Below are positions 1 to 7,041 of a DNA stretch of 8,398 nucleotides, in pieces. Source of the stretch: Maribacter sp. (GTDB lineage Bacteria > Bacteroidota > Bacteroidia > Flavobacteriales > Flavobacteriaceae); assembly GCA_018679695.1 (NCBI GenBank), contig JAHHKH010000091.1, positions 1 through 8,398 of the forward strand. The letters are read 5' to 3'. The position numbers and the translations under genes are program-made. Every line of letters starts with the position of its first letter. Within the stretch, counting starts at the first letter, position 1. The notes under the pieces were generated by a model. The model ran no database searches. It had not been told where the DNA came from and saw only the letters and a list, made by a program, of their open reading frames with translations.

Positions 1-666
1 AGTATAACCATTGGGATTCTTCCCTTGCAGGAAACGCTGAAACGGGCAGCTGAATTTGTGGCTATCGGATTTTCAATCATCAAGGTAAAAGGCGGATTGA
101 GCTTGGAAGATGACATTCAAAAGATGATCAGACTTCGTGAGTTATACCCTAAACTAATTCTTCGATTTGATGGTAATCAAGGCTATAGCGTTGAAGAGTC
201 CTTAGCTTTTGTAAAAAGTACGGAGGTCGTAGGAATCGAAATTTTTGAACAGCCCACCAAGGTTGGAAAGGATGAACGAATGGGTCTTGTGACCAATCAG
301 GTAGCTATTCCCGTGATGGCCGATGAGAGCTTAAAAACTTTGAAAGATGCCTTTCGCTTGGCGCAAAATGAACGATTGGATATGGTTAACATTAAACTAC
401 AAAAAGTAGGTGGTATTTTAGAGGGAATGCATATTAATTCTGTCGCAAAATCCGCAAAATTGGATGCTATGGTTGGCTGTATTGATGAATGCGGTCTAGG
501 CATTTCCGCTGGACTGCATTTTGCCTTATCGCGACCAAATATCCAATACGCCGACCTTGATGGGCATTTGGATATTAAAGATGATCCCTTTAAAGAACTT
601 TTCACTATTGAAAGGGGGATTTTATATCCAAGCGAACATCCAGGTTTGGGAAAAATCGATCTATAA
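1..666 (+). CDS. Dipeptide epimerase-like enolase-superfamily enzyme, 3' part
   Basis: The reading frame is open from base 1 and ends at TAA 664-666, giving 221 residues. Roughly the N-terminal capping domain and the start of the barrel lie outside the window. The TTG at 25 is internal, not a start. The muconate-lactonizing subgroup catalytic set is all visible, numbered from the window edge: KxK at 28-30 (KVKGG), metal ligands D57 (FDGNQGY), E83 (EQP) and D108 (ADES), and the second-face lysine K132 (NIKLQKVGG). The D185-x-D187 pair (DLDG) near the end is the signature of dipeptide epimerases, which bind the substrate's free amino group with it. Such enzymes interconvert L,L- and L,D-dipeptides, for example Ala-Glu from murein, or cationic dipeptides. 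Substrate specificity cannot be read here. The gene converges on the transglutaminase gene with 18 bases between stops. Another MLE-subgroup activity, such as o-succinylbenzoate synthase, is less likely given DxD. Confidence 0.85.
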   Translation, partial: SITIGILPLQETLKRAAEFVAIGFSIIKVKGGLSLEDDIQKMIRLRELYPKLILRFDGNQGYSVEESLAFVKSTEVVGIEIFEQPTKVGKDERMGLVTNQVAIPVMADESLKTLKDAFRLAQNERLDMVNIKLQKVGGILEGMHINSVAKSAKLDAMVGCIDECGLGISAGLHFALSRPNIQYADLDGHLDIKDDPFKELFTIERGILYPSEHPGLGKIDL

Positions 667-684
667 AATTTCTAATAAAAAAAG

Positions 685-1530
685 TCAAGGAAGTACTTCT
701 ATGATTAACTGGGTTTTTAAATGTGCTTGTGCATCCCCACGTACCGAGCCAGAAACCGGCATGGTATTCCCATAATGTACACTTGAACAAACAGGTATGT
801 GCATATTCGCAGTAGCGATACCGTTACTCGGGTCAAAACCTATCCATCCGGCACCGGGAACAAAAACTTCTATCCAAGCGTGAAGTTCATATTGGGGATC
901 TTCTACATCAACATAATAATACCCACTTACAAACCTTGCGGCCAAGCCAAGGTTGCGTAACAGTTGTATTTGCATCCAACTTAAATCGCGACAAGAACCT
1001 GTTTTGCCTTCATATGTTTCGTCTGGATGAAATGGGGCACCTGTTTCCCTGGTTTCCAAGACGAAATCTTGATGAATCTGTATGGTCAATTGCGATAAAA
1101 AGGAAATGGTATTTGATTCAACAGTTTTAAGAATTCCCCGCCCATAATCAAGTAACGCACCATTAATTTTGGTCGATTCCAAATAAAGGGCCAACAAAGC
1201 ACGTATCTGCTTGGGATACTCAAACGGAATTGTGCTACAACTCATCGGGTATATTAAAAAGTTGAAAGGTTTAAAGGGTTTGATTTTAAGCACCGCTTCC
1301 GATTTGATATTGATGTTTTTATGCATCCCATCAAACCAGCAAAAATGTACAACATTCCCTTCAACATCCAACTGTTCGGAAATTCCTGAAGGAACTGTTG
1401 ATATGTCCAATCGATGTGATTCCAAATCAAGAAATGGCATACTTTTAGGCTTGAACCTTAAATAATGGGGTTCTAGAAACACCTCCTTGTTAAAATTATA
1501 CTCCGTTTCGTGAACTATTTTTATTCTCAT
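685..1530 (-). CDS. Transglutaminase-like cysteine protease/amidase
   Basis: This 281-residue protein has the usual architecture and length of bacterial transglutaminase-like proteins. The N-terminal beta domain (Bact_transglu_N) covers about residues 1-85 and opens with MRIKIVHETEYNF. The papain-fold transglutaminase core covers about 150-240. The catalytic triad is complete: C180 in GSCRDLS, H217 in ELHAWIEV and D233 in GFDPSNG. No signal peptide is seen, so it is probably cytoplasmic. Family members hydrolyse or transfer at amide bonds of peptides. Together with an alpha-E protein and a circularly permuted ATP-grasp it belongs to a conserved neighbourhood that comparative genomics has linked to peptide synthesis or tagging. 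It is the last gene of the minus-strand set, 123 bases after the alpha-E stop, so it may have its own promoter or just a long spacer. The start ATG follows GTATCGTATAA, with no Shine-Dalgarno motif. Family assignment is firm; the substrate is unknown. Confidence 0.93.
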   Translation of the reverse strand: MRIKIVHETEYNFNKEVFLEPHYLRFKPKSMPFLDLESHRLDISTVPSGISEQLDVEGNVVHFCWFDGMHKNINIKSEAVLKIKPFKPFNFLIYPMSCSTIPFEYPKQIRALLALYLESTKINGALLDYGRGILKTVESNTISFLSQLTIQIHQDFVLETRETGAPFHPDETYEGKTGSCRDLSWMQIQLLRNLGLAARFVSGYYYVDVEDPQYELHAWIEVFVPGAGWIGFDPSNGIATANMHIPVCSSVHYGNTMPVSGSVRGDAQAHLKTQLIIEVLP

Positions 1531-1653
1531 TTATACGATACTTAATCAAGCACAAGGTTATTCTCTTCTTTTAGCGCGCTATTGGCAGCGGTGTCCATTA
1601 AAAAGATAGAAAAGATTTTAGGCGTTACGATAAACAATCCCCTAAAGCTAAAT

Positions 1654-2616
1654 TCATTGTTGTATTTGTTCGATTTGTGTTGTAAAGAAAGAATTATAGA
1701 AATGTGTTGAAATCACATTGAGTCGTTGTTGAAAACCATCAATATATTCATGTAGCCCACTATTAAAAATATCAGCTATTTCCGCAAATTCCAATTCTGA
1801 CTTTAGCTTGCCCAACTGTTTTTCAGCACTGGTGCTAAACCCTCCCGAATTTCCTGTAATCGCATGCAAAGATTGTTCGGCATGAATAAGACAGCACAGC
1901 ATGGAGCGTGGAAATGTCTTGTCCAAAATCAAAAACTCTGAGATATTCAAGGCCGTAAGCTTCCCGTATTTTTTTCGGTACATATCGTAGGCACTTACAG
2001 ATTTAAGTAAAGCGGCCCATTGCATAAGATCCAAAGGTGTTCCAACGGCCTCAGTATTGGTAAGCAAAATGTGGTATTTTACATCAATGACCCGCGAGGT
2101 CTTATCTGCACGTTCGAGCAGCTGACCGATTTTTCCAAAATGCCATCCGTCATTTCTGGAGATGGTTGCATCGAAAATTCCATATAACAATTGACAGTCT
2201 TCCCTGATTTTTTTGAAAAAACTTCTAGGATCATCGCTTTTCCACCGCTTTTTTTCCAACCCTTTGCACACAAAAAAGTAGATGGAATTTATCTGTTCCC
2301 ATACTTCCTTGGTTAATTCAGGGCGTATGGCCCTCGCATTTTCCCTGGCATTTGTGATACAATTGTAAATAGAATTCGGATTTTTTGGATCAAAACCCAA
2401 GAAATATATAACTTGTTTTTTATTTACCTTTTGATAAAGGGACTCGTATAATGGCCAATCGCCAGTAATCACTACCAAGGGTTTCCATTGTTCGATCGTT
2501 TCACTTGGGGACTCCAAGGCAAGGTTAAAATTGACATCCATAAATCGGGCATAGTTTTCTGCCCTTTCTATGTACCTATTCATCCAATACATAGTATTCG
2601 CTACTCTACTTAACAT
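1654..2616 (-). CDS. Alpha-E domain protein (DUF403)
   Basis: The 320-residue product is a full-length alpha-E (DUF403) protein, mostly helical. Recognisable blocks are the N-terminal MLSRVANTMYWMNRYIERAE (1-20), ENARAIRPEL (92-101), the central GKIGQLLERADKTSRV (161-176) and WAALLKSVSAYDMY (200-213) followed by FPRSMLCCL (235-243). The Glu/Arg-rich helices give the family its name. No enzymatic activity is established for it, to my knowledge. It occurs almost always beside, or fused to, the circularly permuted ATP-grasp, so it is inferred to be its obligate partner. Here it follows the ATP-grasp stop by 12 bases, which indicates one transcript. The bases before the start (ATAGAGTGT) contain at most a poor ribosome-binding site and lie partly within that short spacer, so translational coupling is plausible. 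Identification is firm; biochemical role is open. Confidence 0.93.
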   Translation of the reverse strand: MLSRVANTMYWMNRYIERAENYARFMDVNFNLALESPSETIEQWKPLVVITGDWPLYESLYQKVNKKQVIYFLGFDPKNPNSIYNCITNARENARAIRPELTKEVWEQINSIYFFVCKGLEKKRWKSDDPRSFFKKIREDCQLLYGIFDATISRNDGWHFGKIGQLLERADKTSRVIDVKYHILLTNTEAVGTPLDLMQWAALLKSVSAYDMYRKKYGKLTALNISEFLILDKTFPRSMLCCLIHAEQSLHAITGNSGGFSTSAEKQLGKLKSELEFAEIADIFNSGLHEYIDGFQQRLNVISTHFYNSFFTTQIEQIQQ

Positions 2617-2628
2617 ACACTCTATTTT

Positions 2629-4101
2629 TTATTTGTTATCCAACACCCATGTATCTTTACTGCCACCGCCTTGTGAGGAATTAACAACCAAGGATCCTTT
2701 GGTCAAGGCAACTCTAGTGAGCGCACCGGGAATTATCTTAATATTTTTTCCATATAAAACATAGGGCCTTAAATCTACATGCCTACCCTCTATGGTATCT
2801 TCGGTCATAGTAGGCACTCTAGAAAGATTGACCATCGGCTGGGCGATATAATTTCTGGGGTTGTTCTTAACTTTTATAGTAAATTCCTCAATTTCTTTTT
2901 TCGATGCATGCGGACCTATAAGCATTCCGTAGCCACCTGATCCATCGGTCTGTTTTACCACGAGCTTTCCTATGTTTTCAATGACATATCCCAGGTCTTG
3001 TTCTTCTGCACAGATATAGGTTTTAATATTAGGCAATAACACATCTTCGCCCATGTAGTATTTGATTAACCTTGGAATATAGGCATAGACAGCCTTGTCA
3101 TCGGCAACACCGGCACCCGGGGCATTCACAAGAACGACATTGCCTTTTAAATACGCTTCAAACAAACCTGGAGTACCTAGTAGTGAATCTTTGTTGAAGA
3201 CCAATGGGTCTAAAAAATCATCATCTACCCTTCTGTAAATCACATCAACTTTTTGAAGTCCTTTGGTGGTAATCATGTAAACAAAACTGTTCTTGACCAC
3301 CAAATCCCTCCCTTCAACCAGTTCAGCCCCCATCTGTTGTGCCAAATATGCATGCTCAAAGTAGGCAGAGTTATAAGTGCCTGGAGTTAAAACCGCTATG
3401 GTTGCTGGATATTCTTGGGTAAGTGATTCCAACATATCCCTTAAATAATGCGAATAATCATGAACAGGACGCACATGCAGTTTTTCGAACAATTCTGGAA
3501 AGGTACGTTTGAGTATTTCCCTGTTTTCCAACATATAAGATACGCCCGAAGGACATCTGAGATTGTCTTCCAAAACATGAAAATTTCCCTCCCCGTCTCT
3601 AATAAGGTCTGTACCCGAGATATGGCTCCATACATTTTCAGGTGGTTTTAATCCTATACATTCTTTAAGATAACCTGCACTCGATAGCACCAAATCACGT
3701 GGTATGATTTTGTCTTTCAGCGCTTTTTGATCGTTATAAATGTCATCAATGAACATATTCAAGGCGACTATTCTTTGCTCAAGTCCTTTGGCAAGAAGAT
3801 CCCAATCGGGTCCACTTACTATTCTCGGAATGATATCTAAGTGAAGAATACGTTCTACCCCTTTATTATCACTGTAAACATTAAAAGTCATGCCTAGGGA
3901 TAATTGTGCCCTATCGGTTGCATGCTGTAAAAACTCCAGTTTGTTTCTACTTAACTTTTCCAATCGCTTCTTGAAAAGCTCATAATTTGGGCGTACTTCC
4001 TGCGTAGCGGCAAACATTTCGTCGTAAAAACCTTTGGTTTCATATTTAGAAAAATCAATTTTTGACATATTTCTGATTTTGTTAATTTTTGGATAGTGCA
4101 T
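2629..4101 (-). CDS. Circularly permuted ATP-grasp ligase (type 2)
   Basis: This is a 490-residue circularly permuted ATP-grasp protein (CP_ATPgrasp_2, formerly DUF404/DUF407). The motif order is typical: HVLEDNLRCPSGVSYMLENR (175-194), IYRRVDDDFLDP (288-299), VNAPGAGVADDKAVYAYIP (325-343), the glycine-rich nucleotide loop VVKQTDGSGGYG (381-392, likely ATP-contacting K383), HVDLRPYVL (441-449), PGALTRVAL (458-466) and SSQGGGSKDTWV (475-486). ATP-grasp enzymes activate a carboxylate as an acyl phosphate and couple it to an amine or thiol. A peptide or amino-acid ligase role is inferred; the substrate is unknown. It is the first gene of the minus-strand set. Two starts are possible: ATG at 4101 (preceded by TTTAAAGAA) or ATG at 4068 (MSKIDF, residue 12). 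The first 11 residues are basic and non-conserved-looking, so 4068 may be the true start. Neither has a clear Shine-Dalgarno motif. Confidence 0.94.
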   Translation of the reverse strand: MHYPKINKIRNMSKIDFSKYETKGFYDEMFAATQEVRPNYELFKKRLEKLSRNKLEFLQHATDRAQLSLGMTFNVYSDNKGVERILHLDIIPRIVSGPDWDLLAKGLEQRIVALNMFIDDIYNDQKALKDKIIPRDLVLSSAGYLKECIGLKPPENVWSHISGTDLIRDGEGNFHVLEDNLRCPSGVSYMLENREILKRTFPELFEKLHVRPVHDYSHYLRDMLESLTQEYPATIAVLTPGTYNSAYFEHAYLAQQMGAELVEGRDLVVKNSFVYMITTKGLQKVDVIYRRVDDDFLDPLVFNKDSLLGTPGLFEAYLKGNVVLVNAPGAGVADDKAVYAYIPRLIKYYMGEDVLLPNIKTYICAEEQDLGYVIENIGKLVVKQTDGSGGYGMLIGPHASKKEIEEFTIKVKNNPRNYIAQPMVNLSRVPTMTEDTIEGRHVDLRPYVLYGKNIKIIPGALTRVALTKGSLVVNSSQGGGSKDTWVLDNK

Positions 4102-4169
4102 TTCTTTAAAGATACCGTAAAAAATTCAAGCATGGGTCGCACAATTGTATCAAAAAAGTTTGCTGGCTA

Positions 4170-4183
4170 GCATAGAGCTATGC
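4170..4183. promoter_or_regulatory. Short inverted repeat upstream of ATP-grasp gene
   Basis: GCATAG and CTATGC form 6-base arms around a central AG. The element lies about 70 bases upstream of the ATP-grasp ATG at 4101 and just gene-proximal to repeat copy A. It could be an operator or a 5'-leader structure, but arms this short can arise by chance. There is no independent support. Confidence 0.25.
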
Positions 4184-4191
4184 ATCTTCGA

Positions 4192-4276
4192 TTGGTATGA
4201 ATATAAATAGTATAATAAATATTCCATGCTACTTAGATAGGAATCGGTGAAATAGTTTGGTAGTGCATTGCTAGTC
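4192..4276. repeat. Imperfect 85-bp direct repeat, copy A
   Basis: This stretch aligns without gaps to 5563-5647, with about 62 of 85 bases identical by manual count. Both copies read in the same orientation. Shared landmarks are an inverted pair GAATAT (4199-4204) and ATATTC (4219-4224) separated by 14 bases, an AGTATA core, and a dyad-like CTACTTAGATAG (4229-4240). It ends 90 bases before the ATP-grasp start on the minus strand. No ORF explains it. It could be an operator or promoter-proximal region shared with the metallopeptidase gene, or the relic of a duplication. Confidence 0.75.
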
Positions 4277-4356
4277 TTAACTACGCAATTACAACACCTT
4301 TAGAACCATCCATCCTTTAGCTTGGGTAGATCTAAAAATCCCTAAAAGTGCGGAAA

Positions 4357-5400
4357 TTATCGCTTGGGCAATAGTAATTCGTGAATGAATGTCATTTTCT
4401 TTATCACTGCCCTATTAATGACGAAAGGATAAACATCTGGGATACCCATGGACCGATTGATGCTATTGACGGCAAATGATAAAGGCACACAAGTGTCTAT
4501 AATGGTTTGGAAATCTTTTACAGCATAAGGATCTAACGTTGCCTCTGTCTTCATGTTTTGCGAAATCTCATTTGGATTTACGCTCAAACAAAAAAAATGA
4601 GCGGTCTCCACCATATCCATAATGTGTAAATAATGTGCCCAAGTTTCTGCCCAATCTTCCCAGGGGTGCGATGTTGCATATTTACTTATATATGATTCTT
4701 GCCAATGGTGAGGTGCCCCATATTTATAATAGGTTTGCAAGGCATCACTATAATTAGCTTCCTCATTTCCAAAGATTGTCCTGAACGCTTGTAAGACATC
4801 CTGATTATTGAAAATCAATCGATCCCAGAAGTAGTGCCCTACCTCATGTCTTAGATGTCCGATTAACGTTCGGAAAGGCTCCTGCAACTTTTTTCTTATT
4901 TGCTCTCTGGAGACAGAATCTGCCTCACGAAGCAGTATTGTAATTATTCCATTGGCATGACCGGTCATGATTTCGGGGTTATTCTTTTTGGCAATAAAAT
5001 CAAAACACAATCCCTCTTTATGAACCATTTTGCTAGGTAAATCAAGACCCATTTTTTGAAGTTGATAGATAAGCCGGTGCTTGGCTACCTCCAAGTTTTG
5101 CCATTTTGAAAAATTATTTTTATCGGAAAGATTAGGGATAGTCCGATTGAGCTGACAAGCATTACAATAATCATGTTCATCTTCCTTTTCGAGCAGCCAG
5201 TTGCAGACACCATACTCCTTGTTTTTACAATAATTGTATTCATTTTTTTCGCGATCGGAAATAAGTGATGGCTTTAGGGGATCAAAGGTCAGCATTATAC
5301 GATCATCGTCCCGATAACCGCAGGAATGCCCACAATTTTCACAGCTATTGCTTTCGAAAAATAATGGGTGATTACAATGACCACACTCAAAAATTTTCAT
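4357..5400 (-). CDS. Two-zinc-ribbon HExxH metallopeptidase (COG4307 type)
   Basis: The 347-residue protein matches the putative zinc-binding metallopeptidase family (zinc-ribbon N-terminus plus Peptidase_Mx). The N-terminus carries two predicted zinc ribbons: C6-x2-C9 with C20-x2-C23, and C58-x7-C66 with C79-x2-C82. The peptidase core has HLRHEVGHYFW with the HExxH ligands H185, E186 and H189. A downstream conserved block, HPWEDWAETWAHYLH (245-259), probably supplies the third zinc ligand, E252 or E248. No signal peptide or membrane segment is apparent, so a cytoplasmic location is inferred. Members of this family often sit near cp-ATP-grasp, alpha-E and transglutaminase genes, as here. A role in processing or turnover of the product or target of that module follows by association only. 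The gene is separated from the ATP-grasp start by 255 bases and probably has its own promoter. The substrate is unknown. Confidence 0.9.
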   Translation of the reverse strand: MKIFECGHCNHPLFFESNSCENCGHSCGYRDDDRIMLTFDPLKPSLISDREKNEYNYCKNKEYGVCNWLLEKEDEHDYCNACQLNRTIPNLSDKNNFSKWQNLEVAKHRLIYQLQKMGLDLPSKMVHKEGLCFDFIAKKNNPEIMTGHANGIITILLREADSVSREQIRKKLQEPFRTLIGHLRHEVGHYFWDRLIFNNQDVLQAFRTIFGNEEANYSDALQTYYKYGAPHHWQESYISKYATSHPWEDWAETWAHYLHIMDMVETAHFFCLSVNPNEISQNMKTEATLDPYAVKDFQTIIDTCVPLSFAVNSINRSMGIPDVYPFVINRAVIKKMTFIHELLLPKR

Positions 5401-5444
5401 AAATCTTACTTTAGAATCGAATCACGGCCTAATAAACCATTTAT

Positions 5445-5458
5445 AGAATCATGATTCT
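5445..5458. promoter_or_regulatory. Perfect 14-bp palindrome upstream of metallopeptidase
   Basis: AGAATCATGATTCT is its own reverse complement. It ends 44 bases upstream of the metallopeptidase ATG, within a non-coding spacer. Position and symmetry fit a dimeric repressor operator, possibly a metal- or redox-responsive one. That is a guess, since no matching regulator gene is in the window. AGAATC recurs as a half-site at 5413-5418. Confidence 0.35.
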
Positions 5459-5562
5459 GTTCCCTCTTAGACGAACTTGAAATTTAGAACCAAATATTTC
5501 TCATTAACAAAGATGGCGCATATTTTTCAAAAGAACTGCCTATTATAAAACTATTGATATTG

Positions 5563-5647
5563 TTGGTTTGAATATGGATAGTATATTTTATATTCCCTGC
5601 TACTCAGGTAGCTGTCAACGAAATACTTTAGTTGTATATTCCGATTC
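5563..5647. repeat. Imperfect 85-bp direct repeat, copy B
   Basis: This is the second copy of the repeat at 4192-4276, in the same orientation and without gaps. The inverted pair GAATAT (5570-5575) and ATATTC (5590-5595) keeps the same 14-base spacing. The dyad is better here: GCTACTCAGGTAGC (5599-5612) has 5-base arms around TCAG. Copy B lies 162 bases upstream of the metallopeptidase start on the minus strand and 23 bases upstream of the decayed TerB gene on the plus strand. It could therefore have served either divergent gene. Confidence 0.75.
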
Positions 5648-5670
5648 AACTGTACTTCGAAAACCTATAA

Positions 5671-6094
5671 ATGCATATAAAGAACTTATTCGAACCATCT
5701 GAACACAGAAATAATGCAGCCCATCTTTCAGCTATAGTTACCGTCGCATTTAGTGAAGGGGAAATCAACGAAAAAGAAGTGGCCAGCGTTTTGCGATTTG
5801 CAGATAAATTGGATATTTCAATAAGAGAATACGAACATATTATTCAACATATTTAACATCCTGATGTATATAGCATTCAGCCATTTAATTCAGGGGAATA
5901 AAGGCTGAGCTGTATTTATGATCTTTTTAAAATAATCTATGCCGGCCACTATATAGATGCTTTTGAAGAAATTTGGTTCGTAAGTACTGAATTGGTCTTG
6001 GCTGTATATCTGAAAATGCCAAAATCGTTATCCGAATATCAATTCTAATATTTGGTGGGGTCTTGCTTTTGAGGAGTATCACCATCTTCATTAA
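5671..6094 (+). pseudogene. Decayed TerB-family gene
   Basis: The intact start encodes 61 residues resembling the N-terminus of TerB-family (tellurite-resistance/COG3793-like) small proteins: LFEPSEHRNNAAHLSAIV, then SEGEINEKE and LDISIREYEHII. TAA at 5854-5856 interrupts it, but similarity continues in the same frame through QPFNSGE, a second stop at 5899-5901, and RL-x3-YDLFKIIYAGHYIDAFEEIW. It then moves to the next frame at about 5990 (IGLGCISENAKIVI, then IFGG) and again at about 6059 (FEEYHHLH), ending at TAA 6092-6094. Both shifts correspond to single-base deletions. Restoring two bases gives 426 bases, a 141-residue protein, which is normal for the family. Four independent lesions argue for a true pseudogene rather than a sequencing error. 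The 61-residue remnant could still be translated. TerB proteins are helical, often metal-binding, stress-associated proteins of unclear mechanism. Assignment of the family is from pattern memory, not a search. Confidence 0.8.
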
Positions 6095-6165
6095 AAATGA
6101 TTTAGGCGTTACCAATAACATCGTTTAAACTGTATTTTTTAAATCTAAAAATAAAAATTATACTC

Positions 6166-7041
6166 ATGAAAATAATAATCTTATCACAAAACCCAAACTT
6201 ATATTCTACAAAACGTCTTATTGAAGCCGGAGAGAAAAAGGGCCATACAATGCAGGTCATAGATCATGCCAAATGCGATCTTATTATTGAAAAGAGGAAA
6301 CCCGGACTCATGTATCAGGGAAAAGAAATATATGATGTTGACGGAGTTATTCCACGTATTGGATCTTCGATTACTTTTTATGGCACAGCAGTGGTGCGTC
6401 AATTTGAAATGATGAAAGTTTTTTCTGCTGTAGAATCACAGGCGTTAGTTCGGTCGCGTGATAAATTGAGAAGCCTTCAAATTTTATCTAGAGCTGGCTT
6501 GGGATTACCCAAAACGGTTTTTAGCAATTACTCTAAAGATGTAGGCGCGATAATAGACCACGTAGGCGGAGCCCCTGTTGTCATCAAGTTACTTGAAGGT
6601 ACTCAGGGTCTTGGCGTAGTATTGGCAGACAATCAGAATTCGGCAGAATCCATTCTTGAAGCTTTTAATGGCCTTCAAGCCCGGGTCATTGTTCAGGAAT
6701 TTATCAAAGAAGCAATGGGTGCCGATTTAAGGGCTTTCGTGGTGGATGGTGTGGTAGTTGGTGCCATGAAGCGCCAAGGCAAGGAAGGGGAATTCAGATC
6801 TAACCTTCATAGGGGAGGTTCTGCGAATATTATAGAGCTTAGCGATGAAGAGGAAAATGCAGCTCTAAAAGCAGCCAAAGCAATGGGACTTGGGGTAGCC
6901 GGAGTGGATTTGTTACAATCTGCCCGAGGCCCTTTGATCCTTGAGGTAAATTCATCTCCGGGACTGGAGGGCATAGAAGCCGCGACAGGAAAGGATATCG
7001 CTGGACAAATAATTAAATATGTAGAACGTAATGCAGAGTAA
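6166..7041 (+). CDS. RimK-type ATP-grasp amino-acid ligase
   Basis: The 291-residue product is the usual size for RimK, the ligase that adds glutamate to ribosomal protein S6. It has an N-terminal pre-ATP-grasp domain (about 1-95) and an ATP-grasp domain (about 96-288). Visible motifs are RDK (98-100), VVIKLLEGTQGLGV (138-151) with ATP-contacting K141, QEFIKEAMGADLRAFVV (177-193), KRQGKEGEFRSNLHRGG (202-218), GVDLL (246-250) and the metal-binding LEVNSSPGLEGI (259-270) with E260 and N262. The C-terminal tail stops soon after the core. RimK homologues also glutamylate coenzyme F420 or other small molecules, so the exact substrate is uncertain and I do not assign the symbol rimK. The gene overlaps the following zinc hydrolase gene by 11 bases, showing a two-gene operon. 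The 71-base spacer after the TerB pseudogene must hold its promoter; no clear ribosome-binding site precedes the ATG. Confidence 0.93.
   Translation: MKIIILSQNPNLYSTKRLIEAGEKKGHTMQVIDHAKCDLIIEKRKPGLMYQGKEIYDVDGVIPRIGSSITFYGTAVVRQFEMMKVFSAVESQALVRSRDKLRSLQILSRAGLGLPKTVFSNYSKDVGAIIDHVGGAPVVIKLLEGTQGLGVVLADNQNSAESILEAFNGLQARVIVQEFIKEAMGADLRAFVVDGVVVGAMKRQGKEGEFRSNLHRGGSANIIELSDEEENAALKAAKAMGLGVAGVDLLQSARGPLILEVNSSPGLEGIEAATGKDIAGQIIKYVERNAE

Noticed and set aside
297..605. Long open frame antisense to the epimerase gene, and similar antisense frames inside the other genes.
   Set aside because: They overlap genes with complete catalytic motifs and their translations show no recognisable domain.
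5401..5566. Search for a TTTG/TAnnTTTG promoter for the metallopeptidase on the minus strand.
   Set aside because: Only one-mismatch -7 candidates without properly spaced -33 partners were found, so no promoter was called.
1617..6112. Exact 12-base match TTTAGGCGTTAC at 1617-1628 and 6101-6112, faintly recalling terminal sequences of dispersed repeats in some Flavobacteriaceae.
   Set aside because: A 12-base match is expected by chance about once or twice in a window of this length and composition, and the flanks do not align.
6095..6165. A third copy of the 85-bp element upstream of the RimK gene.
   Set aside because: Neither the GAATAT-N14-ATATTC pair nor the CTACT-x-AG-x-TAG dyad is present there.
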